NCBI GenBank assembly: GCA_012845835.1
Contig: JABAKD010000002.1
Span: 14,301,629 to 14,365,628 of the forward strand
Length of the DNA stretch: 64,000 bases
Source: Undaria pinnatifida
Lineage: Eukaryota; Sar; Phaeophyceae; Laminariales; Alariaceae
Direction of reading: 5' to 3'
A program made the translations under genes and the position numbers. This document shows positions 57,401 through 64,000 of this stretch, one piece after another (the stretch's first letter is position 1; each line of letters begins with the position of its first letter). A model generated the notes under the pieces. That model was given only the letters and a program-made list of their open reading frames with translations, had not been told where the DNA came from and made no database searches.

Positions 57401-58316
57401 ATTAATATTAACAATACACTATTAATATTAACAATACACTACTGTAATACAGAAATAATAGTACACTAATACACCAATGCACTATTAATAGTTCCCGAGC
57501 AGTTTATCTCTAAAAGAGGGGATGCAGTTGTCGTTGTTGAAGGTTAAGAGTTAAGACACGTTCTGCCTTATCTTAGCGTCGATGCATTCTTAGCGTGGAT
57601 GCATTCAAACACACGAAAAAAAAACTAAGTCTTGAATCACAACCGCTTCAGGGCCGCCACCATAAAGTAAGCCCATAAAAAAAGCAATGCCCTCGTAACT
57701 ACCAGTCTGGACGTCAATATAAGGGCCGCTTGATATTCATACTGTATTAATACGAGTTAATAACGCACCGGTCCCTCTATTGACGTCCAGGCTGATAAAC
57801 TGATATACCACTATACTACTATAGTACTATACTACTTATACTACTACTGAGGGAATGCCCATAACTACTTAATGATAGACAGCACTAAACTACCAGGTAA
57901 AACCGTCATCGCACAAGAAAATGAGTACAAAACTCCAGAGTTCTCTACAAGTAGGCAGCACCTCAGCGAGGCGCGAATCAGTTAAACCTGCAACACCACC
58001 ACAGCAGACAATAATGGACGTGTGCAGCCGAACACTTACACAGTCAACCACTCGTCCTACAACTTAAGGTGACACCCAGCAGACAGGCCAATGTTACCAT
58101 TAGTAAAAACAGCAATACAGCAGGTTGTAATGAAAAGTTATGCCAGGTATCATATTATGCGTGTTATCTTACCAGTACGGAGCCGAAATCAGCCGTGGCC
58201 GGCAGCAAGTATTTGAAGTACATGCCGATCACGCATGAAATTAAACCGGTGGCGAGCAACAGCAAGAGTGGTCCGATCAGCCTTAACGTCCAGTCGAAGC
58301 ATGTCCCCACAGCCAT
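51409..58316 (-). CDS. DHHC-type palmitoyltransferase, seven exons, 431 aa
   Basis: Exons in transcript order: 58173-58316, 56846-56932, 56563-56732, 55813-56035, 54952-55101, 53231-53425, 51409-51735. Phases agree at all six GT...AG junctions. The enzyme transfers palmitate to protein cysteines in endomembranes. Residues about 12-35 and 51-60 and the start of exon 3 form the first membrane segments. The Cys-rich domain runs about 182-213 ([20 protein letters not shown], then catalytic DHHC at 210-213) and continues [15 protein letters not shown]. Further membrane spans lie at about 226-246 and 274-300. TTIE (304-307) and the C-terminal [16 protein letters not shown] (327-342) are family hallmarks. 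Exon 5 starts exactly at the DHHC motif. The start ATG at 58316 precedes [16 protein letters not shown]. Exon 2 could begin 27 nt earlier (56959) in the same phase. All key residues are intact, so it is probably functional. Confidence 0.92.
51838..51915 (+). repeat. 45-bp tandem duplication in DHHC intron 6
   Basis: TCCTACTCTCAAGCTGCTGC followed by TGTAGACTAGAGCT occurs twice, about 100 bp from the exon 7 acceptor. Confidence 0.95.
52015..52305 (+). mobile_element. tRNA-derived SINE, copy 3 (in DHHC intron 6)
   Basis: The head AATTAGCCTAACTGGTAGAT and B box GCGGTTCGAACCCAGGG are followed by an A-rich linker, and the copy ends near ACCACGGCTTGTCCGGAAG, the tail shared with copies 1 and 2. The middle contains TACCTGGTACCTGGTACCTG (52163-52182). 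Confidence 0.65.
52579..52920 (+). repeat. 171-bp near-identical tandem duplication in DHHC intron 6
   Basis: The unit CACGGTACNCTACGTACGAG to ATTAATAGGTGTGTAAA occurs twice with period 171 bp. I count about two differences (A/G near 52588/52760 and T/C near 52731/52902), so the duplication is recent compared with other repeats here. Confidence 0.97.
53960..54480. other. DHHC intron 5 segment with a phrase shared with 12.0, 32.5 and 34.3 kb
   Basis: Read on the minus strand, 54463-54380 gives TTATAACTAATTTTCAAGGA, CGTCAGCCGTGAGTT and ACTCATCTTTGCAAGCTGCG. The first two match 12030-12072 and the last matches repeat P near 32550 and 34290. Confidence 0.65.
54727..54778 (+). repeat. AAC/CAG trinucleotide tract in DHHC intron 5
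   Basis: About seventeen CAA/CAG/AAC triplets. Confidence 0.95.
57245..57440 (+). repeat. 20-bp tandem array in DHHC intron 1
   Basis: About nine copies of the unit AACAATACACTATTAATATT, with single-base variants and two shortened copies. Nearly pure A/T/C on the plus strand. Each unit contains the palindrome TATTAATA. Confidence 0.95.
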
Positions 58317-58372
58317 CTAACCCAGGAAAGGACAGGAAGGAAAAGAAGAGACCAAACCAACGTGGGATAGGA

Positions 58373-58402
58373 GGGGTTAGAAGGGGTTAGAAGGGGTTAG
58401 GG
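58373..58402 (+). repeat. AAGGGGTTAG short tandem repeat upstream of the DHHC start
   Basis: Three copies of a 10-11 bp GGGGTTAGAA unit, about 60-90 bp upstream of the DHHC start codon on the template side. It resembles a degenerate telomere-type repeat. Confidence 0.9.
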
Positions 58403-59341
58403 CAAGCCAACACGACAATCATAACGCGAATAAGTGAAATAACAGGTACGGACCAGTATTGGTCAATAGCGCAGCACTGGTGAGCGAGCAAAGAGAGGTT
58501 ACCCGAGCAGCAAGGGTGACAAGGGTGGCAAGGGTGGCATGGAAAGTTTGCCTTCCATGTGCACGGCAGTGAATTTCATGGGTGGACCAACAGCGGCAGT
58601 ACAGCAGTAGCACCTTGGTGCAGTCACATAAAAGGTACGGACCACGGGTACTTCGTGGTGCAGTGGTTGTTCCTGCCTGCCCAAACGGGTGAATGGATAA
58701 TGTATGGCATGATGGCATGTGCCACGGCGCTAAAACATGCGACAATTGATAATGTATCATCAGCTGGATGACATCGTCTATTCCACGCGGTCGTACAATT
58801 GTTATACGTATATACAAATGAATGTACTACTGAGGTTTGATAGCCAAGGCTTCCTCTTGATGCTGCTACTGATGCTTGTCTTGACGTTATTTAAAGGAGC
58901 TACTCGTGGCCGCATTGCTCCCCATGCAATACCACTATTAATATGTACTACGTACTATGGTTGTCAAAATATGTTGGTGTTAATAGTGAATAGTACTTGA
59001 AGTACGTAATAGCACCAATTAACACGTTTGGGATGCCAACCGTTTGGGGCGAACAGCTATTAAATACCATCCATCGTAGCTTATTGATGGTCGTTGCCGT
59101 CACCGTCTGGCGATGCCGATCTCTACCAATACACCACTACACTAAAGGACTACGAGATGGACCAGCCTTAAAACTCGTGTAGGCGTTTTCGCAATCGTTT
59201 GGGAGCATTTCGACGCCAGATTTTGCAGCTGTGCGTCTGGGTCTGTACCGCGTTTGTTGGCGTTGGAATTTTTTCAATCCGACTTTTTTTCGTCGAGAAA
59301 TTAAAAAAAAAAAAAATCCCGTCACTCCCGAAGATATAAAT
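58403..59341. other. Upstream of the DHHC gene, unassigned
   Basis: Should hold the DHHC promoter and 5' leader. AAGGGTGACAAGGGTGGCAA with AGGGTGGCAT (58513-58540) is a short tandem repeat. No TATA box can be assigned with confidence. Confidence 0.3.
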
Positions 59342-59968
59342 CTATATAAAATCCTTCGTTGGTGTCAGGGATTTGGTCAGGAGATTTTTTTTTTTTCGGC
59401 CGAAGTATGTGATTCGCGGAACTGGAATTCTCAGTCGAATATAGCTTCGTTCGAGCGCCGCCTTCGGGGGGCGGCTCCAACGCCCCTCGCTCTGCCGTGT
59501 CCGTTCCGCACATCGACGTGAACGCGGACGGATGCCGAGCGGGACAAGCGAGAAGTTGCAAAAATACCGCATGTCGAGGAGGAATTTCGGAGATTTCGGT
59601 TGAATCTTAATGACTGCAACGCCTGGATGATTTACAAAATTGGCATCATTTCCGAAAGGTACTTGATAATGTTTGGAATTTGCGGTGGCATACTCTCGAG
59701 CGTTAGTTTCTTTGCTGTACTTTTTTACTGGTTCGTTTGGTTTCTTGCTCGGCCTTTTTATTGCTTTTGTATCTGCTCGTTTTGCCAGCTGGAAATTCAA
59801 TTTCTTTAGTGTGGGTTCACCTAAAACGTGACACAAATTACCGACGATATCCAACAACTTAGTGACACAAATTGCCGACGGCAAGACGTTTCGTGACAAA
59901 ATAACTCCCAAATCATAATTATTTTTACGTAACAGAATCTCGAGACAAAACCAAGCAGGTAGAACCAT
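59342..59968 (-). CDS. Anonymous 208-aa open frame
   Basis: ATG at 59966-59968, open to 59342. It starts MVLPAWFCLEILLRKNNYDL, then a Lys-rich middle (KRADTKAIKRPSKKPNEP) and an Arg-rich tail. No domain, signal or membrane segment is recognised. Frames this long are expected by chance less than once per window of this size, so it is borderline. GTGACACAAATTNCCGACG is repeated within it (59829 and 59863), which argues for repeat origin. Confidence 0.22.
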   Translation of the reverse strand: MVLPAWFCLEILLRKNNYDLGVILSRNVLPSAICVTKLLDIVGNLCHVLGEPTLKKLNFQLAKRADTKAIKRPSKKPNEPVKKYSKETNAREYATANSKHYQVPFGNDANFVNHPGVAVIKIQPKSPKFLLDMRYFCNFSLVPLGIRPRSRRCAERTRQSEGRWSRPPKAALERSYIRLRIPVPRITYFGRKKKNLLTKSLTPTKDFI

Positions 59969-59991
59969 CTCTTCGGCCTTTGGCCTTGGCT

Positions 59992-60291
59992 TTAGCACGG
60001 CCGCTGACACTGCAGGCAGCCTCTGCTGTAGGCATGAACGAGTGCGGTTGATTCGCAGCGAACTATCCCGCTGTGCTCGCTTCTACGTGGCCATTGTCCA
60101 TGCCATTTCATGTCACCTTCCTTCTGTTTTGAGCTCGTCGTCGTACGTACGGTTGAGGTACGAGGAAACCCGTACGTACTGGGTGAGAACAGCAGTATGT
60201 ACGACGAGCATGAACGCCAATTGACGACATTGGCAAACGCACAACAGCAGGTGTAGCAGCAGTAGCCGAAGGGCAAAACTTCTAGCACATA
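59992..60291 (-). CDS. Candidate downstream exon, hydrophobic
   Basis: After a good acceptor (pyrimidine-rich stretch then GTTGCTGCAG ending at 60292), the minus strand reads YVLEVLPFGYCCYTCCCAFA and NVVNWRSCSSYILLF, a possible membrane span, and stays open to about 59992. It fits in phase with the candidate exon at 60523-60693. The Cys-rich part may just reflect CTG/TGC repeats. Confidence 0.2.
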   Translation of the reverse strand, partial: YVLEVLPFGYCCYTCCCAFANVVNWRSCSSYILLFSPSTYGFPRTSTVRTTTSSKQKEGDMKWHGQWPRRSEHSGIVRCESTALVHAYSRGCLQCQRPC

Positions 60292-60522
60292 CTGCAGCAA
60301 CTACTAGTAACCAGAACCACAGCAGATGGCTCAAAGTGCAGTACGAGTGCCGTTGGCAAGTTTAGTCGTTCACGCATCACTCTGTCCAATATATAACAAC
60401 CGTTTTATGTTCATATTGGTGAATAAAAAAATATTACATTTCCTGTAAGAATGATCCGTCGTACGAGCGGACGTTCTGGTGTGCTGCTGCCGTGAGACCA
60501 TCGAGCACACCGCATGTTTTAC

Positions 60523-60693
60523 CCAAACAAGAGCCAACAAGAGGCAGGGCACAGGGGCCCCCAACACAGAGACACGTGACAACCACGGCCAGCTGTCGAT
60601 CGCGTAATTGGCCGGCAGTCCGTGCTTCGGTGGGTGTATCGGAAGTCGTTCGTAGTACTGCTGTAGACCGTCGAAAAACCACGACATCCCGTT
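60523..60693 (-). CDS. Candidate internal exon, 57 codons, unknown
   Basis: Acceptor CTGCCACCAG, donor TTGTTTGG|GTAAAA, length exactly 57 codons. The peptide begins NGMSWFFDGLQQYYERLPIH, continues PPKHGLPANYAIDSWPWLSR and ends in a hydrophobic stretch GAPVPCLLLALVW. It reads like real protein, possibly the start of a membrane segment, but I cannot name the family. The upstream part of such a gene would run into repeat E and composite unit 4. Confidence 0.35.
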
Positions 60694-60699
60694 CTGGTG

Positions 60700-60984
60700 G
60701 CAGACTCGCCAGTAGACCCCCCAAAAAGTATTTTTCTCTTCTTTTTCTTGGCTCCATGCACCCATTTCCTTTCCTTTCTCTTCTTTGTTCTTTGTTTCTT
60801 TTTTCCAATTGATTTGCGTCTGTTGTGCGTATGCGTAGTGATAGATACCACGTGTAATATATATACGTGGTAGTCTTTCTTGGGTGGCAAGCGGTATAGT
60901 CGGTTTTTTCAGGCGCGAGTAATGAGACGTATGCACCGGTATGGACCTGGCACATCGTAGACTGACTCCCGATTTCATATTTAC
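60700..60984 (+). repeat. Dispersed repeat E, left part of an interrupted copy
   Basis: A pyrimidine-rich stretch, TCTTGGGTGGCAAGCGGTAT, TTTTTCAGGCGCGAGTAATG and GACTCCCGATTTCATATTTA match 44.25-44.45 kb. The match breaks off where composite unit 4 starts and resumes at 62.59 kb. Confidence 0.8.
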
Positions 60985-62590
60985 TACGTAGTGGTACTCC
61001 CGAAATATGCCAGTTGCCGGCCGGTATGGCGGACAAAAACAAATTGGTGCTGTATCCTCTGTATTAAGTACCAAAATAACAAAATAATAACAGGGCAGTA
61101 CGACAATGCCGCCGTACGTACGGTAGTAAAGGTATCATCCTCTGTAAGTTTTGCAAAACAAAAATGATAACACGGCAGCAGTAGTACGTACGGTAGTAAA
61201 GGACAGAGGAGTGCAGCAGTGGGGACGGTGCTACTCCTAAGCACCAGTGGGAGGCCGGTATTAAATTGTAGGAACAAAAAAAAGGGTTCATCTCCCACAG
61301 GACGCAAAAAGACTCCCACGTACGGAAAAGCCCACCCACCCATCACGGACGACGCAGTGCATCCTCCACCCACCCACCGACCAAACCTTTACTACATACA
61401 GCAGAACAGCAGTGCAGCAGTCCGTACATCAGAACAGCCGTGCAGCAGTACGTACAGCAATATACACCTGGTACGCGGGGCGCAGTTAGTTGGTTGGTTC
61501 TTATGAAACAGGAAACAGCAAAAAAAAGACTCCCACGTACAGAACGGTCCACCCACCAACCACGGACGACGCAGTGCACCCTCCACCCACCCACCGACCA
61601 AACCTTTACTACATACAGCAGAACAGCAGTGCAGCAGTACGTACATCAGAACAGCAGTGCAGCAGTACGTACAGCACAGCAGAACAGCAGTATGTACAGC
61701 AGTACGTACATCAGAACAGCCGTGCAGCAGTACGTACAGCAGTATACACCTGGTACGCGGGGCGCAGTTAGTTGCTTGGTTCTTATGAAACAGGAAACAG
61801 CAAAAAAAAGACTCCCACGTACAGAACGGCCCACCCACCCACCACGGACGACGCAGTGCACGCTTCACCCATCCACCGACCAAACCTTTACTACGTACAG
61901 CAGAACAGCAGTGCAGCAGTACGTACATCAGAACAGCAGTGCAGCAGTACGTACAGCACAGCAGAACACCACCCACCATGCACCCACGAACCTACCCAGT
62001 ACAGCAGTACAGCAATGCAGCAGTACCTAGAGCAATACACCTGACAGGCGAGCAGCAGCCGATTTGTTGGTTACAACGCTCTCGGGCTGGTTAGGCCAAG
62101 CCAAAAGCGCTCGCGTTGCCAATTCTGCGCACGGCGAGCGGCGACGGCTGGACGCTGCTGTGTTTGGTCCTGGTATTGTGTGATTGCTGTTGACGCAGGC
62201 GCGATTGTGGTCTCGTGTCCATGGCTGTGTCCATGGCCCAAGTGGCCAAAAAGCAATTCGAAAATTCAATATAGTTGGGAGTTCGAAAAAAAAAAGTTAG
62301 CAGGCAGCGACGAAGAAAAAGCGGGGGGGGGGCAAGCGAGCCGTCCCCGGGAGGGCGATTTCCACGCTCCCCCCTCGCCGAGGTGGGGCACCGACGGCCG
62401 TTCTTTCGCCGGCATGTCGTAGTGCTGCTGTACGGATGGGACGTGCCGGCACCGCGAGGCCGCCTGAGGCCGAGTGGAGCTCGGGAGTCGCCGCTTTTTG
62501 GGGGGGAGTATTTTAACCAAGATATTTTTCAAAGATCCAAAACGTCACGACCACCTTCACGACCACCTTAGCGTATTATATAATAAGGAT
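60985..62590 (+). repeat. Composite repeat, unit 4 (inserted in repeat E)
   Basis: Same module order as unit 3: GTGGTACTCCCGAAATATGC, CTGTATCCTCTGTATTAAGT, GGACAGAGGAGTGCAGCAGT, three rounds of the CCACCCACC and GCAGCAGTACGTACA modules (61320, 61545 and 61830), ACACCTGACAGGCGAGCAGC, GATTTCCACGCTCCCCCCTC and the closing CCACCTTAGCGTATTATATA. 62095-62340 has an inserted stretch absent from the other units (CTGTGTCCATGGCCCAAGTG). Confidence 0.88.
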
Positions 62591-62765
62591 ATGTTTCTGG
62601 TGGAGGCATCAATTGCGTCAGCTGTGATATATGCGTGTACCACCTTGGGTTGTTTGTGTTTTTCCCTAGGGTATTCCTCAGCTCCAGAGTGACTGGAGCC
62701 TGTCCTGTGACCATGGACTTGATTATGCGAGTTAATGTGAGAACAACAACAACTGAAATATTGCC
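62591..62765 (+). repeat. Dispersed repeat E, right part of the interrupted copy
   Basis: GTTTTTCCCTAGGGTATTCC, GCCTGTCCTGTGACCATGGA and GATTATGCGAGTTAATGTGA match 44.51-44.63 kb in order. Confidence 0.8.
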
Positions 62766-63260
62766 TGTTTCTTGACCTTTCAGCTGCTTCCTGCAAATTT
62801 AGTTTTTCTGCCAACACGATTGTGAACTTTTTCGCGATTTTTCTTCCTTCTTGTCTAGTAAGTTGAACTTCCTACAATTTGCCGCTAATTTGCTGCCTGT
62901 GCATTAGTTGCGGAACGGTCCAGCTTTAGCTTTTCTTTGATTCCCACCATTTGTTTTGTACTTGACCAAGCTTCATCGGCTGAGATCTGGGCTTGGCTCA
63001 TCAGCTCCACACCGCCCAGCACCCCATCGCAGCGCTATAGCTCACAGCAACGAAGCGCCGTGCAGTGCCCTGCGATGCCCCGCTATGCTTTGCCGTGCTC
63101 TGCCGTCGCGGTCGTTCGTTATTCATAATATCTAAAACTCCGCGTACGCTGATATTTGGGTATTTGGCGCTTTATTCTATATCGCGTCAACCATCGTAAT
63201 ATCATACAATATGGGGGAGGGAATGTAATCTCTATGCAAAGATCCTGTTTTGTTTTGATC
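62766..63260. other. Patchwork of short repeat phrases
   Basis: 62778-62820 matches 22015-22065, 62905-62930 matches 20815-20840, and 63005-63115 is GCGCCGTGCAGTGCCCTGCG-type palindromic DNA like that at 24.6-25.15 kb. No gene is supported. Confidence 0.5.
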
Positions 63261-63277
63261 AATTGTCAGCCGGCCGC

Positions 63278-63352
63278 CCCGGTGGTCTAGTGGTTTTACC
63301 CTCGAATACTACTAACGTTTGGTTGTCCTTGAGTTCGACACCCACCACGATG
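63278..63352 (+). ncRNA. tRNA-like SINE head
   Basis: GGTGGTCTAGTGGTTTTACC (A-box-like) and TTGAGTTCGACACCCACCAC (B-box-like) at tRNA spacing, followed within 30 bp by an A-rich tail. GGTGG at the start can pair with CCACC at the end, so part of an acceptor stem survives. It is more likely a SINE than a functional tRNA because the anticodon arm is poor. Confidence 0.5.
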
Positions 63353-63632
63353 AGATTTTACTTTATTTGCAAAAATGCAAAAAAAAAAAGGGAGCCGAGC
63401 AGCATGGGTAGGTACAATTCGACGCGAGTCGACGAGGGAATCAAATGCTGGATTCTCCTCGCTGTAAAAATGAAGGCACGTGCCGAAGTGGAGGGAGGAG
63501 GAGGGCCCACTATGTGACCCCGGATGATCTGAGTTCCTACTGGGCGGGAGCGCGAGAGTGGTGCGGGGATAATAAATGGGATGAAGAAAAAAAAGTTGCA
63601 AAGGTATATTATTACTACCAGTAAATAATATG

Positions 63633-64000
63633 TCAGTCTCTAGGAAATACACACGGCACTATCAGCAGTCGTCATGGTAGAGATACTCCGGATATTTTGT
63701 ATCGAGGGGACGCGTCCGATTTCGACAACGTGAAAGCACCCACGAAGAAAAGACAGCAGACACACATATCCCGCCTTCCCGAGAAAAACAGAGAAGAAGC
63801 GCTACGCCAACCTCCCGACGAGCAAAGCCCCCCCCGCACCCATCTTAGACAACGCCGCCGCAACGAGAGATCGCCCTCCTCTTCTACATTTTCCTCCTCG
63901 CCCGCGACCACGCAGACCAATCAATGCGACAGCCTTCACGTAACAAACAAAGCAATCTTCTTCCAAAACCTCGCCGGCCGACATGGCCCCATGTCGACGT
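63633..64000 (+). CDS. Open frame running off the right edge
   Basis: After a stop near 63630 the plus strand stays open to the window end, about 120 codons, through DTPDILYRGDASDFDNVKAP, a basic proline-rich middle and KAIFFQNLAGRHGP. A coding exon that continues outside the window is possible, with an acceptor such as TATCAGCAG near 63669. The basic, low-complexity middle and the lack of a motif keep confidence low. Confidence 0.22.

Noticed and set aside
60370-61074. 234-codon minus-strand ORF as one gene
   Set aside because: It joins composite unit 4, repeat E and a candidate exon in one frame; only the 57-codon part with splice signals looks like protein.
61440-62030. 196-codon plus-strand ORF
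   Set aside because: Made of GCAGCAGTACGTACA and CCACCCACC repeats that keep frame; Gln/Tyr/Val-Pro strings with no conserved fold.

Overview
The window looks like nuclear DNA from an intron-rich, repeat-rich eukaryote. There are no bacterial-style gene arrays. Coding potential comes as short exons with clean GT...AG junctions, and there are several TTAGGG-type stretches, tRNA-like SINE heads, a Helitron, LINE remains and dense micro/minisatellites. A stramenopile alga (for example of brown-algal type) would fit the intron density and transposon mix, but that is a guess; no marker gene settles it.

Layout. 1-3.4 kb: degenerate tandem repeats. 3.9-7.8 kb: a frameshifted Helitron on the minus strand (Rep, Pif1-like helicase, OTU domain), cut off at a TTAGGG array at 7.81-7.84 kb. 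7.85-10.5 kb: three units of a composite repeat whose fourth unit lies at 60.99-62.59 kb. 11.9-14.2 kb: an anonymous ORF, then a foldback element with tRNA-like arm ends. 14.2-19 kb: GC-rich island, candidate exons and tandem repeats. 19-25.6 kb: dispersed repeats, a hAT-like MITE and a second foldback copy. 26-39 kb: a 5'-truncated LINE with target-site duplication (27.86-29.87 kb), paired dispersed repeats and G-rich satellites.

Two genes can be assembled from exons. A plus-strand six-exon gene (39630-46441, 240 aa, family not recognised) and a minus-strand seven-exon DHHC palmitoyltransferase gene (51409-58316, 431 aa) converge on each other across about 5 kb. Their introns hold SINEs, a frameshifted minus-strand coding block, and tandem arrays. 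59.3-64 kb holds weaker candidate exons and an older repeat split by the fourth composite unit.

The most unusual sequence signal is the 9-mer TACCWGGTA, found about 21 times where chance predicts about 0.5, scattered through repeats, introns and spacers. The two genes show no functional link to each other; the rest of the window is mainly transposon-derived.
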